This document shows, one piece after another, positions 25,191-33,152 of a stretch of DNA of 64,000 bases. Every line of letters begins with the position of its first letter. Within the stretch, counting starts at the first letter, position 1. The position numbers and the translations under genes are program-made. Source of the stretch: Alphaproteobacteria bacterium AO1-B. Its GTDB lineage: Bacteria; Pseudomonadota; Alphaproteobacteria; Rhizobiales; Stappiaceae. The stretch lies in the NCBI GenBank assembly GCA_001890945.1, contig MLAX01000005.1:310001-374000 (forward strand). The letters run 5' to 3'. Below the pieces are notes generated by a model, which searched no databases, was not told the origin of the DNA, and was given only the letters and a program-made list of their open reading frames with translations.

Positions 25191-25376
25191 ATGGTCACAG
25201 AACACACGAAGCGGACTGCAGAAGAAGCCCGTCAGGGTGAACGCGGGCGGCCGGTCGTAAAAGTACTCGCCGCAAGCCTGTTCCTGGCTGTTGTGACGTT
25301 TGCCGGACTTGGAATTCTTCAGACCGCAGGAGTGGTTCCGACAATCGGTGCCATTGAGTCGCCCGAAAAATACTAG
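25191..25376 (+). CDS. Small single-pass membrane protein
   Basis: The protein has 61 residues: a charged N-terminus (TEHTKRTAEEARQGERGR), one transmembrane helix (about 24-46) and a short tail. AGGAGG lies eight bases before ATG 25191, a near-perfect ribosome site. It precedes dps by 54 bp on the same strand and follows a stress-like promoter. I do not recognise the family. Confidence 0.72.
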   Translation: MVTEHTKRTAEEARQGERGRPVVKVLAASLFLAVVTFAGLGILQTAGVVPTIGAIESPEKY

Positions 25377-25430
25377 CGCAAAGAACCGCTGCGGTCTTGG
25401 TTAGAACACTGAAATTACAAAGGAAATCTA

Positions 25431-25940
25431 ATGTCTAACGTATTGAAGGTTGAAACACCGAAAAGCGAACCCATCAAAACCGGCGTTTCCGCTGACGTAC
25501 GCGCTCAACTTGCAAAACATTTGTCGGTGATGCTGGCGGAAACTTACATGCTGACGGTGAAGTCTCACCTGTATCACTGGAACGTTGTCGGCCCGCTCTT
25601 CAAGTCGATCCACGACCTTACGGAAGAGCATTATGAAGACATGTTTGCGGCCACCGATGAGCTTGCGGAACGCATTCGAGCCCTTGGGCACCGGGCTCCG
25701 GTAAACGTTCAGGATGGGAAACTCAACCTCACCATCCAGTTGCAATCTGGCGGCATGCCGGACGCCCATGACATGATTGCCGACCTTGTCGAGAGCCATG
25801 AAACGATCTCCGCGGAGATGCGGGATATGGCGACTTACGCCGGCGACAACGGTGATGTTGTCACTGAAGACCTTTTGACGGAGCGGATCACGTTCCACGA
25901 AAAGGCCGCTTGGATGCTGAGGGCACTCATCACCGAATAA
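25431..25940 (+). CDS. dps: Dps-family DNA-protection ferritin
   Basis: The protein has 169 residues. The intersubunit ferroxidase residues are in HLYHWNVVGPLFKSIHDLTE followed by H and D/E in HYEDMFAATDELAERI. Dps dodecamers oxidise and store iron with peroxide and often coat DNA. AAAGGA precedes ATG 25431 by about six bases. It stands beside the stress locus and may be read through from the small upstream gene. Confidence 0.92.
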   Translation: MSNVLKVETPKSEPIKTGVSADVRAQLAKHLSVMLAETYMLTVKSHLYHWNVVGPLFKSIHDLTEEHYEDMFAATDELAERIRALGHRAPVNVQDGKLNLTIQLQSGGMPDAHDMIADLVESHETISAEMRDMATYAGDNGDVVTEDLLTERITFHEKAAWMLRALITE

Positions 25941-25971
25941 GCTGTGCGTTCAGACAGAACGAATTAGAATT

Positions 25972-26003
25972 CTGCCGCCATCCGTTTTTCCGGGTGGCGG
26001 CAG
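25972..26003 (+). terminator. Stem-loop after dps
   Basis: CTGCCGCCA and TGGCGGCAG form 9-bp arms with a pyrimidine-rich loop, 31 bp after the dps stop. The following sequence has no clear T-run, so termination may be weak. Confidence 0.55.
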
Positions 26004-26026
26004 GCCCGGTTTAGAACTGCAAACAA

Positions 26027-26245
26027 ATGTGCGATGTTATGAATTCAGTTCCCCAACGTTTCGCCGGTTTCCGGTCTGTCGAAGGCCTTCTGAACGATCC
26101 GGGATTGAACCGAGCTCAAAAGAAATCAGCCCTTTTGTCCTGGCGGACCAGACTGCTGCAATCCCCCAATATGACTGAAGGTGCCGCAGACCGTCAGGCA
26201 AAGCTGCACGATATCGAAGACGCGCTTCAGCGGCTGAAGACGTAG
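26027..26245 (+). CDS. Small hypothetical protein
   Basis: The protein has 72 residues (68 if the second ATG at 26039 is used) and no good ribosome site. The layout 'SVEGLLNDPGLNRAQKKSAL-LSWRTRLLQSPNMTEG' followed by a helix (DIEDALQRLKT) resembles short alphaproteobacterial proteins of unknown function with a conserved W-R pair. It converges on the kinase gene. Confidence 0.55.
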   Translation: MCDVMNSVPQRFAGFRSVEGLLNDPGLNRAQKKSALLSWRTRLLQSPNMTEGAADRQAKLHDIEDALQRLKT

Positions 26246-26295
26246 GTCTGTAAGTCGGCCCGAGCCGTCAGCGTCAGCATAATCGGCTCGTTGCT

Positions 26296-28098
26296 TCAAT
26301 TGACAAGTTGTTTGGCAGGGAAAGTGATGGTGCATTTTACACCGTCCGGGGCAAACTCGACTTTAACTTCCCCATCCAGCGCAGGCCCAACGAGTTGTTC
26401 CAGCAGCATACGGCCGAACCCATTCCGCTTTGGGGGCACAACTTCCGGGCCGCCAGTCTCTTCCCACTTAAGTTCGACCACACCCTCATTTTCAGCCCAG
26501 GTCACTTTCAGCTTCCCATCCAGTACAGACAATGCTCCGTATTTCGCAGCATTTGTGGTTAGTTCGTGCAGGGCCAATCCCAGATTTTGAGCCGCATCCG
26601 CTGTAATGGATTTTCCAGGGCCTTCAAGAATGATTTGCGGGCTTTGCGGATCTATGGATTGAGAAAGATGCGCGACAATCAATTCTTTCAAATCCGCCCC
26701 ATACCAGGACTGTGAAACCAACAGATCGTGGCTTGCGGCCATGGCCTGAAGGCGCGCAGAGAACACTTCGACGAACTCGTCGGGATTATCGGATCTTGCG
26801 GCAGTTTGCCGGGCCATCGCCTGAATGACGGCAAGCAGGTTCTTGGACCGGTGAGTCAACTCCCGCATGACCAAGTGCATCTGGCGTTCATTGTCCCTCT
26901 TGTAGGTCAGGTCGACGGCTGTGCCGATCACGCCCGTTATTGTTCCTTCTGCATCCCGCGCCGGATCGAAGCGGACATTGTAGAACTTCGCGGTTCCGTC
27001 CATCGCGATATCAACTTCAACAACGGCGCTTTCTCCGGTTTCCAGCACCTTTTTCTTGACCGGAATAAGTTTGAGCTGATCGTCTTCGTTGAAGATCTCG
27101 TCATCTGTCTTGCCGATGAAAACGTCTTCTTTCAATCCGTTCGGTGGATTGACCATATGAACGTACTTGAGGTCGCGATCCTGCTCGAACACGGTGATGA
27201 TTGAGCCATCCAAGGCTGTTTCGAACCGTTTGTTTGCTTCCGCCAATTGCGCGGCCATGGACGCAAGCCGGATCTCGTAAAAATTCTTCTCCGTCATGTC
27301 GACTGCCGTGCACAACACGCCGTCTACTTTGCCGTCCTCACCAAAGGTTGGGTGGACGATCAGATCGAAGTAAAGGGGCTCAGTGTCTTCCCGCTCTATG
27401 CCGATATAGGTTGAAGAGGGTTCGCCTGTTTCGACGACCCGGCGTTTCACGGGTACGACCTGGTCGGCAGCTGCATCCGGCAACACATCAACATCTGATT
27501 TGCCAAGAATTTCGGACTTCTCAAGCCCGAAACGCGGATTGTGGATCCATGTATACTTGAGGTCCCGGTCTTGAGAAAAAACAGAGATATTGCTTCCGGT
27601 AAGTGCCGTTTCGAAGAGCTCGTTGGTTCGGGCAAGCTCAGCTTTTGTGCGGCCGACAGCCGTGTTGAGTGCTCGGTTTTCCTTTGCGAGCAGTTCGTTT
27701 GCTTGTTCCAGCAGTTTGACCGAGGGCATGTCGATCAACTGGCTCAGCAAACGCCACACTACAAATGCTGTCACTACCGAAATGATGGCTGTTGTCGCTT
27801 TGATGAGCCCTTGAGCGCCATAGGCTGGAACCCAAAGCGTTGCTAGAGCGGTGAGATGTGTCAGTGCGCAGGCCAAGATGAACGCAACGAAGAGATAGGC
27901 GGTTTTGCGCGGTGTTCCCGTGATGTCCGGCCGTTGCCGCAAGAACGTCAAAATCGCCATTGGAATAGCGATATAGGCCAAGGCGATCAGACCATCGGAA
28001 ATCGCATGCAGTGCGACCAGGTCAGGCCGCCATAAGAGGCAATATCCATGAGGCATGAAGGATGCGGCCCCAAAGAGATAGTTGATGATGTCCTGCAT
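26296..28098 (-). CDS. HWE/HisKA_2 sensor kinase with ethylene-receptor-like membrane domain and two PAS domains
   Basis: The protein has 600 residues. Three hydrophobic helices (about 28-120) hold ISDGLIALAYIAIP with D35 and CALTH with C77 and H81, the same spacing of Asp, Cys and His as the copper/ethylene site of plant ETR1. Two near-duplicate PAS domains follow (about 160-270 and 288-398; each has QDRDLKY). The phospho-acceptor H416 is in RELTHRSKNLLAVIQ, then an HWE-type ATPase. Such kinases often feed PhyR, and this one is two genes from phyR, so it is a candidate PhyK. Its ligand is unknown. Confidence 0.88.
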   Translation of the reverse strand: MQDIINYLFGAASFMPHGYCLLWRPDLVALHAISDGLIALAYIAIPMAILTFLRQRPDITGTPRKTAYLFVAFILACALTHLTALATLWVPAYGAQGLIKATTAIISVVTAFVVWRLLSQLIDMPSVKLLEQANELLAKENRALNTAVGRTKAELARTNELFETALTGSNISVFSQDRDLKYTWIHNPRFGLEKSEILGKSDVDVLPDAAADQVVPVKRRVVETGEPSSTYIGIEREDTEPLYFDLIVHPTFGEDGKVDGVLCTAVDMTEKNFYEIRLASMAAQLAEANKRFETALDGSIITVFEQDRDLKYVHMVNPPNGLKEDVFIGKTDDEIFNEDDQLKLIPVKKKVLETGESAVVEVDIAMDGTAKFYNVRFDPARDAEGTITGVIGTAVDLTYKRDNERQMHLVMRELTHRSKNLLAVIQAMARQTAARSDNPDEFVEVFSARLQAMAASHDLLVSQSWYGADLKELIVAHLSQSIDPQSPQIILEGPGKSITADAAQNLGLALHELTTNAAKYGALSVLDGKLKVTWAENEGVVELKWEETGGPEVVPPKRNGFGRMLLEQLVGPALDGEVKVEFAPDGVKCTITFPAKQLVN

Positions 28099-28210
28099 GT
28101 CGGGCTTCCGTTTTGTTCACCGGATGTTTCTGGAGCGCCGGCTAGTGAACTTTTTGATCTACACCGGCGGCAGCCATGTGCTGTTTTGGAGCAGTTGGCA
28201 GATTTCTTCG

Positions 28211-28235
28211 GGAACCAACCAAGCTGAAATTCGTT
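28211..28235 (+). promoter_or_regulatory. Sigma-EcfG-type promoter of csbD
   Basis: GGAAC (28211-28215), 16 bp and CGTT (28232-28235) match the consensus exactly, 35 bp before the csbD start. Confidence 0.82.
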
Positions 28236-28270
28236 TTCTAGTTGTCTGACACCAAAAGGAGTTTCAAAAG

Positions 28271-28468
28271 ATGAATTGGGATCAAATCGAAGGCAATTGG
28301 AAAGAATTTAAAGGGAAGGCTCAAGCTCAGTGGGGCAAGTTGACCGATGACGAGATTGACCGGGTTGACGGCCGTCGAACCGAATTGGCAGGTCTGATTC
28401 AGCAGAAGTATGGCAAAACACGGGAGGAGGCTGAGCGCGAAGTCGACCAATGGATGTCCAAGCACTAA
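28271..28468 (+). CDS. CsbD-family stress protein
   Basis: The protein has 65 residues. MNWDQIEGNWKEFKGKAQ and the later GKTREEAEREVDQW are diagnostic of the CsbD family, abundant general-stress proteins of unknown mechanism, also known from Bacillus under SigB. AAAGGAG lies about eleven bases before ATG 28271. An exact stress promoter precedes it and a terminator follows, so it is a single-gene unit. Confidence 0.9.
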   Translation: MNWDQIEGNWKEFKGKAQAQWGKLTDDEIDRVDGRRTELAGLIQQKYGKTREEAEREVDQWMSKH

Positions 28469-28480
28469 GCCCTTCGACAA

Positions 28481-28507
28481 GGCGGGGACACTCCCCGCCT
28501 TTGTCTT
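28481..28507 (+). terminator. Rho-independent terminator of csbD
   Basis: GGCGGGGA and TCCCCGCC form an 8-bp stem with loop CAC, followed by TTTGTCTTT, 12 bp after the stop. Confidence 0.85.
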
Positions 28508-28521
28508 TCATAAATTCCGGC

Positions 28522-29325
28522 CTATGCTGCAACCGCATCTGTTCCTTTGAAAAACAGCGCCTGGCTGATGCCCGCTTTCACGGTATTGGGGTTAAACGGC
28601 TTGGTAATGAGGAACGTCGGCTCCGGCCGCTCTCCGGTCAACAGGCGTTCCGGAAACGATGTAATGAAGATAACCGGGACCGACATATCGCCCAAGATTG
28701 CCTTGACCGCATCAATCCCGGACGAGCCATCCGCCAGCTGAATATCGGCAAGCACCAATCCCGGAGCATTAGCCTTCGCTGCCTTTATGGCGTCGTCTGC
28801 GGTCCGCGAAACACCTTGGACAGTGTGGCCAAGCGACTCAACGATCTGGGTGAGGTCCATTGAGATCAAAGGCTCGTCTTCAATAATCAAGACATTTGTT
28901 TTCGTTTGTCGATCAATTTCAGCAACGGCGTCTTTAATCAGTTCAGTGACCTCTTTCGGGCTTTTCTGAATAATCCGCGCGGCTTCGGGCACCGAGAAAC
29001 CCTCGAGTGTCGTCAATAACAAGGTCTGCCGGCTTTCCGGCGCCATGCTGGCAAGGCGCTGTTGTGCGGTCTGTTCAAAAATTGATGCCGCGCCATCTGT
29101 GGTTGGAGGCGGAACGACGGACGCATTCCACAGAACATGGAACAGCCTGTAGAGGCCAATCTTCACGCCATCACCTGTGTCGATGATGCTTTGATCCGAA
29201 ACCAATGCCTGCAAGCATGCGCGAACATAAGCATCCCCGCTTTGCTGGGTTCCTGCGAGCGCGCGAGCATAGCGGCGGAGGTAGGGCAGCAAAGGTGCAA
29301 TATCTTGAGAAAGACTCGTGGCCAT
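28522..29325 (-). CDS. phyR: General stress response regulator PhyR
   Basis: The protein has 267 residues: an N-terminal ECF-sigma-like domain (about 1-135, region-4 segment VPEAARIIQKSPKEVTELI) and a C-terminal receiver with phospho-acceptor D194 (LADIQLADG) and acidic pocket IIEDEP. When phosphorylated, PhyR's sigma-like domain binds NepR and frees EcfG. AAGGA precedes ATG 29325. It is divergent from nepR-ecfG, and the shared region carries a mirror pair of stress promoters. Confidence 0.95.
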   Translation of the reverse strand: MATSLSQDIAPLLPYLRRYARALAGTQQSGDAYVRACLQALVSDQSIIDTGDGVKIGLYRLFHVLWNASVVPPPTTDGAASIFEQTAQQRLASMAPESRQTLLLTTLEGFSVPEAARIIQKSPKEVTELIKDAVAEIDRQTKTNVLIIEDEPLISMDLTQIVESLGHTVQGVSRTADDAIKAAKANAPGLVLADIQLADGSSGIDAVKAILGDMSVPVIFITSFPERLLTGERPEPTFLITKPFNPNTVKAGISQALFFKGTDAVAA

Positions 29326-29397
29326 TCATTTTTTCCTTAATGAAATGCCGCATCTACGCGGCCATCCAGATGACGTGGACCGTCCCCTTAACCAGAA

Positions 29398-29422
29398 AAT
29401 GCGCCAGGCAAAAAAAAGTTCC
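29398..29422 (-). promoter_or_regulatory. Sigma-EcfG-type promoter of phyR
   Basis: On the minus strand, GGAAC (29418-29422), 16 bp (eight T then GCCTGGCG) and CATT (29398-29401). The -10 box has one mismatch. The leader is about 65 bases. Confidence 0.65.
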
Positions 29423-29447
29423 AGCCAGATGGAACTTTTTTTTGCCT
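29406..29447. repeat. Perfect inverted repeat joining the phyR and nepR promoters
   Basis: AGGCAAAAAAAAGTTCC and its exact reverse complement form 17-bp arms around an 8-bp centre (AGCCAGAT). Each arm carries one GGAAC -35 box and the T-tract of the promoter pointing outward. Confidence 0.85.
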
Positions 29448-29455
29448 CACACGTT
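29431..29455 (+). promoter_or_regulatory. Sigma-EcfG-type promoter of nepR-ecfG
   Basis: GGAAC (29431-29435), 16 bp (eight T then GCCTCACA) and CGTT (29452-29455) match the consensus exactly, 50 bp before nepR. This implies positive autoregulation of the sigma factor. Confidence 0.85.
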
Positions 29456-29504
29456 TCTGCTACAATTCACATGCCACTGAAGCTGCAAATATCGGGAATT
29501 AGCC

Positions 29505-29726
29505 ATGCCAATCAAAAACTTACCGGATCAGGCGATTGCCGGCTCTGGTATCATCCGGCCGAACATGGGCGCAAAGACCAAGGAAGACTGGATCGGTAAT
29601 CAGCTGAAACAGGTCTACGATGAAGCCCTTTCGGAAGACGTTCCCGATGACATGCTTGAGCTCCTATCCGCGCTTGATGATGCCGATCAGTCTGATGGCA
29701 ACTCCGGTGGGGAGGCGCAGGGATGA
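29505..29726 (+). CDS. nepR: Anti-sigma factor NepR
   Basis: The protein has 73 residues. The conserved two-helix core is WIGNQLKQVYDEALSEDVPD followed by LELLSALD; flanks are disordered. NepR holds EcfG inactive until phosphorylated PhyR mimics the sigma factor. The stop overlaps the ecfG start by four bases (ATGA), which couples their synthesis. Confidence 0.93.
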   Translation: MPIKNLPDQAIAGSGIIRPNMGAKTKEDWIGNQLKQVYDEALSEDVPDDMLELLSALDDADQSDGNSGGEAQG

Positions 29727-30283
29727 ACAATGCAAAGTTCAAACAGGACCTGGTTGATACCATTCCGCGCCTGAGAGCGTTTGCCCGTTCCATCAGTGGC
29801 AACCGGGACCGCGCAGACGATCTCGTCCAGGAAACTCTGGCCAAAGCGATTGCCAACAAAGACAAGTTCACCGAAGGCACGAACCTGACGGCTTGGCTGA
29901 TTACCATCTTGCGCAACCAGTATTATTCGGTTGGCCGGAAAATGCAGCGCGAGGTCGCTGATCCCGATGGCGAACATGCCGCAAGCCTTGAATCAAAGCC
30001 GCAGCAGGCAGGCCATTTGGAGATGAAGGACTTCCTAAGCGCATTGCAGGTCCTGCCCGATGATCAGCGGGAGGCGCTCATTCTGATTGGGGCGAGCGGC
30101 TTCTCATATGAAGAAGCGGCGGACATCTTGGGTGTGAAACCAGGCACAGTCAAAAGCCGGGTCTCACGGGCACGTGCTCGGTTAGAGGAATTGATGAGCG
30201 GTCAGGAGAGCTTTGAGCGCTCGGAGCTCGCGGTCGCTGAATCTGCCGAACTGATCCAAAACGCTCTCTCGGCCCAACCCTAA
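29723..30283 (+). CDS. ecfG: ECF sigma factor EcfG
   Basis: The protein has 186 residues with sigma regions 2 (NRDRADDLVQETLAKAI, then NLTAWLITILRNQYY) and 4 (FSYEEAADILGVKPGTVKSR). Divergent phyR and coupled nepR fix its identity as the general stress sigma factor. It should recognise the GGAAC-N16/17-CGTT sites found through the window. The formate/nitrite-type transporter gene follows after 46 bp. Confidence 0.94.
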   Translation: MNNAKFKQDLVDTIPRLRAFARSISGNRDRADDLVQETLAKAIANKDKFTEGTNLTAWLITILRNQYYSVGRKMQREVADPDGEHAASLESKPQQAGHLEMKDFLSALQVLPDDQREALILIGASGFSYEEAADILGVKPGTVKSRVSRARARLEELMSGQESFERSELAVAESAELIQNALSAQP

Positions 30284-30329
30284 CTTCAAAAAATTCTCTC
30301 AGCTTCGCGCTACGGACAGGAGGAAAGCT

Positions 30330-31211
30330 ATGGCTCGCCAACCGGAGCGTGTTGCCGGCGAAAAGGCAGACAATAAAAGCCCGATTACCGAAGAGAGGCT
30401 CGACAACGAAGGCACGCGGCTCACCTCGGACGATCTTGCCGAGGTAGATGACCGGCTTCGTTTGAAAGCCGCCGTTGTTTACGAAATTATCCGCCAAGAA
30501 GGCGAAGAAGAGCTCGCCCGCGGACCGAAAAGTCTGTGGTGGTCGGGCATTGCAGCTGGACTTTCGATCGGGTTTTCCGTGCTCGGCGAAGCGTTGTTCC
30601 GAGCCTATCTGCCTGATTCTACTTGGCGCCATTTGGTCGAAAATCTCGGGTATGGCGTTGGATTTCTAATCGTTATCCTTGCCAGACAGCAACTCTTTAC
30701 CGAAAACACGCTAACTGCGGTCCTGCCGGCAATCAGCACAGGTAAACGTCACACCTATCTGTGCGTTGCTCGTCTGTGGGCCATCGTTTTCTGTGCGAAT
30801 ATGATCGGGACCTTTGTCTTCGGCTCCGCGATCGCAAGCGGCTTTTTTCTGCCGCCCGAGGTTTATGACGCGGTTGGATCTCTTTCCATACACATGATGG
30901 AAATCCCGCACCATGAAATGTTCCTGCGTGGCATACTGGCCGGGTGGATTGTCGCAACCTTGGTTTGGTTGCTGCCAAGCGCTGAAAACTCGCAGGTCGC
31001 CATCATCCTTCTCATGGCTTGGCTGATCGCAGCTCTTGATCTCACACACGTGGTCGCCGGATCGGTGGAGGCGGTGTTTGCCGTCTGGATCGGTCATTCC
31101 AGTGTTTTGGATGTTGCAGCTTTCCTGATCCCGACGCTCTTGGGTAACATCGTTGGTGGAACAGCGCTCTTTGCTTTGATTGCGCATGCGCAGGTCCGAA
31201 AAGAAATCTGA
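30330..31211 (+). CDS. Formate/nitrite transporter family protein
   Basis: The protein has 293 residues: a charged cytoplasmic N-terminus of about 65 residues, then six hydrophobic helices with the FNT-type blocks LFTENTLTAVLP and EMFLRGILAGWIVATLVWLLP. It resembles the YfdC branch, which lacks a defined substrate. ACAGGAGGAAAGCT precedes ATG 30330. Downstream of ecfG without an obvious terminator, it is probably part of the same stress message. Confidence 0.85.
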   Translation: MARQPERVAGEKADNKSPITEERLDNEGTRLTSDDLAEVDDRLRLKAAVVYEIIRQEGEEELARGPKSLWWSGIAAGLSIGFSVLGEALFRAYLPDSTWRHLVENLGYGVGFLIVILARQQLFTENTLTAVLPAISTGKRHTYLCVARLWAIVFCANMIGTFVFGSAIASGFFLPPEVYDAVGSLSIHMMEIPHHEMFLRGILAGWIVATLVWLLPSAENSQVAIILLMAWLIAALDLTHVVAGSVEAVFAVWIGHSSVLDVAAFLIPTLLGNIVGGTALFALIAHAQVRKEI

Positions 31212-31228
31212 CATCAGGAGCACATCGC

Positions 31229-32539
31229 TTGGCGCTTGCCTACCAGAATAACGCGAAGGAGCAGGCGCTTTACCGCCTGATCAAAGGGTTTCTTTTCATA
31301 CCGGTCTGCATTGCGCTTCTTGGCGCAGTGCTTGCCCCAGTTACCTTGTTTATCGACGATAACGAGCTGCTTGCCAAAGTCTTCGATAGTCTCCGGTACA
31401 ATACGCTGAGTGTCGAAGGAGCGCGCAGCGTTCTTTCGACGATTGCCGGCGCGATGATGTCGGTCATCAGCTTGGTCTATTCGCTGACCCTGGTGGTCTT
31501 CACTCTGGCGGCCGGCAACATTGCTCCCCGTTTGCTGGAGACCTTTGCCAGCAACCGCACAACTCAGATCACCATCGGTCTTCTGGGTGCCACCTTTTTG
31601 TACGCCTTGCTTGTACTATTCGTTGTCGAGGACGGGAAAGAAGTGCGATTTTCCGTTGGTGTGTCAATTTTCCTGGCGGCGGCGAGCTTTTTCTGGCTGG
31701 TTTTTTTTGTAAACGACGTTGCAGGCCGCATCCGGGTGGATGCCGAGATTGGGCGTATTCAAACGTCGTTGCGCCAGTCCATTGACGCTCTTCTTGCCCA
31801 TGAGCCACCTGAAAAACCGTCAGACCGTCAGGAAATCCCAGACTTGCCGGTCACCAAGGTGCACGGCAAACGAAGCGGTTATGTGACTGCGATTGACATC
31901 GATTATCTGATCGAAACAGCCAAGCATTACGATGGGTTCATTGAGGTGCTTGTGACGCCCGGAGCATTTGTGATCGAGGGCATGCCGATCGCTGAGGTGA
32001 GATGTCAGGAGGACGGCTGTGACACCGATCCCGTTCTTTTGGCGTTTCAATTCGCCAAAGCCCGGGCCCCGGAGGGAGATATTCAGTTCTCAGTTCATTT
32101 GTTGGTGGAAATTGGCCTTAGGGCGTTGTCTCCTGGCATCAATGATTCCTATACGGCAATCAGCGCGATCGACCACTTGTCGGCGAGTTTTGCGCGCATC
32201 TTGCAACGCGGTGCGCCAAGTTCCCTTTTATGCGATGAGGATGGCGCTCCGCGTGTGTGGCTGGATCTGATTTCCGTGAAGGACATCCTGCACACTGCGA
32301 TGGCCCCGCTGCGCCAATGCGCAAGATCCAACGTACTGGTTCTGGACCATCTCATTTCAGCGCTTGGGAAAATGGCTATCGTCTGCCGTCCAGAGCACAA
32401 GGCTCTGATCAAACGCCAACTCTATGATATTGCCCGGGATGCAAATCTTGAGTTGAACAGCCCTGCCGACAGATCCCAGATTGCAACCAGCCTCTGGCGA
32501 GCACAGCAGCTCAGTCAGAGTGTTTCACGAAGATCATAA
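31229..32539 (+). CDS. DUF2254 membrane protein
   Basis: The protein has 436 residues: four hydrophobic helices in the first 175 residues and a soluble C-terminal half. The segment AGAMMSVISLVYSLTLVVFTLAAGN and the later SPGINDSYTAISAIDHL are typical of DUF2254, a family of unknown function. The start is TTG, eight bases after CAGGAG. It lies 17 bp after the transporter gene and probably ends the ecfG message. Confidence 0.87.
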   Translation: MALAYQNNAKEQALYRLIKGFLFIPVCIALLGAVLAPVTLFIDDNELLAKVFDSLRYNTLSVEGARSVLSTIAGAMMSVISLVYSLTLVVFTLAAGNIAPRLLETFASNRTTQITIGLLGATFLYALLVLFVVEDGKEVRFSVGVSIFLAAASFFWLVFFVNDVAGRIRVDAEIGRIQTSLRQSIDALLAHEPPEKPSDRQEIPDLPVTKVHGKRSGYVTAIDIDYLIETAKHYDGFIEVLVTPGAFVIEGMPIAEVRCQEDGCDTDPVLLAFQFAKARAPEGDIQFSVHLLVEIGLRALSPGINDSYTAISAIDHLSASFARILQRGAPSSLLCDEDGAPRVWLDLISVKDILHTAMAPLRQCARSNVLVLDHLISALGKMAIVCRPEHKALIKRQLYDIARDANLELNSPADRSQIATSLWRAQQLSQSVSRRS

Positions 32540-32546
32540 ATGGCAC

Positions 32547-32569
32547 AAAAAAGGGCGCCATTGGCGCCC
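32547..32569 (-). terminator. Terminator of the DUF1328 gene
   Basis: GGGCGCC and GGCGCCC form a 7-bp stem with loop ATT, followed on the minus strand by six T. It may also slow plus-strand transcripts from DUF2254. Confidence 0.85.
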
Positions 32570-32578
32570 AGTTTCTGC

Positions 32579-32749
32579 TTATGCGCTTCTTCCGCGAACC
32601 ATGTGCATGATCGCGGAGATCAAAAATAGTGCGATTGCGACAAAGAAAATTAGTTTTGCAATTGATACCGCAGTACCGGCAATACCGCCGAAGCCAAGTA
32701 CTGCTGCAACAAGTGCAACGACGAAAAAAATAAGTGCCCAAGAAAGCAT
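32579..32749 (-). CDS. DUF1328 small membrane protein (YtjA-like)
   Basis: The protein has 56 residues with two hydrophobic helices. [22 protein letters not shown] is split by the GFGGIAGTA turn diagnostic of DUF1328. AGGAGG lies five bases before ATG 32749. An exact stress promoter lies 31 bp upstream and a terminator follows. The role of the family is unknown. Confidence 0.9.
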   Translation of the reverse strand: MLSWALIFFVVALVAAVLGFGGIAGTAVSIAKLIFFVAIALFLISAIMHMVRGRSA

Positions 32750-32779
32750 TGTATCCTCCTGTTTGAGTAACAGTTTTTC

Positions 32780-32804
32780 AACGCTCGGGAATGAATTCAG
32801 TTCC
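32780..32804 (-). promoter_or_regulatory. Sigma-EcfG-type promoter of the DUF1328 gene
   Basis: On the minus strand, GGAAC (32800-32804), 16 bp and CGTT (32780-32783) match the consensus exactly. Confidence 0.82.
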
Positions 32805-32877
32805 ATTTCTTCTTTCGAAATTTGTTCCCATCTTGCTCAAACCGCTTCGGAGATTCCTTTCCAACAACAGGTGTAAT

Positions 32878-32903
32878 GGAACCAAAACCTCTATCGGACC
32901 GTT
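32878..32903 (+). promoter_or_regulatory. Sigma-EcfG-type promoter of the small PLD_N-like gene
   Basis: GGAAC (32878-32882), 17 bp and CGTT (32900-32903) match the consensus with the 17-bp spacer, 30 bp before the start codon. Confidence 0.78.
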
Positions 32904-32933
32904 TCCAACTTGATAGAACAAGGAGTTTCAATC

Positions 32934-33119
32934 ATGGAATATGGTCTTCTCGGTTTGCTGGTCCTGATCGCGAACATTTATGCGATCATAAAAATTATCC
33001 AGAGCGGCGCTTCTACCGGCGCAAAGATCTTTTGGATCCTGGGCATCCTTATCTTCCCTGTGGTGGGTTTCATTGTCTGGCTGCTTGCCGGGCCCCGGGG
33101 CAGCGGACAGCTTGCTTAA
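32934..33119 (+). CDS. Small PLD nuclease N-terminal-like membrane protein
   Basis: The protein has 61 residues with two hydrophobic helices (about 2-22 and 33-52), ending in GPRGSGQLA. The spacing AKIFWILGILIFPVVGFIVWLL is that of the 'PLDc_N' domain, found alone in many small stress membrane proteins. AAGGAG lies eight bases before ATG 32934. It has its own stress promoter and terminator. Confidence 0.78.
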   Translation: MEYGLLGLLVLIANIYAIIKIIQSGASTGAKIFWILGILIFPVVGFIVWLLAGPRGSGQLA

Positions 33120-33128
33120 TTAGAAAAT

Positions 33129-33152
33129 GCGCCTTACCGGCGCGTTTTTTTT
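33129..33152 (+). terminator. Rho-independent terminator
   Basis: GCGCC and GGCGC with a TTACC loop are followed by G and eight T. The stem is short but the T-run is strong. The next stress promoter begins at the very next base. Confidence 0.8.
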
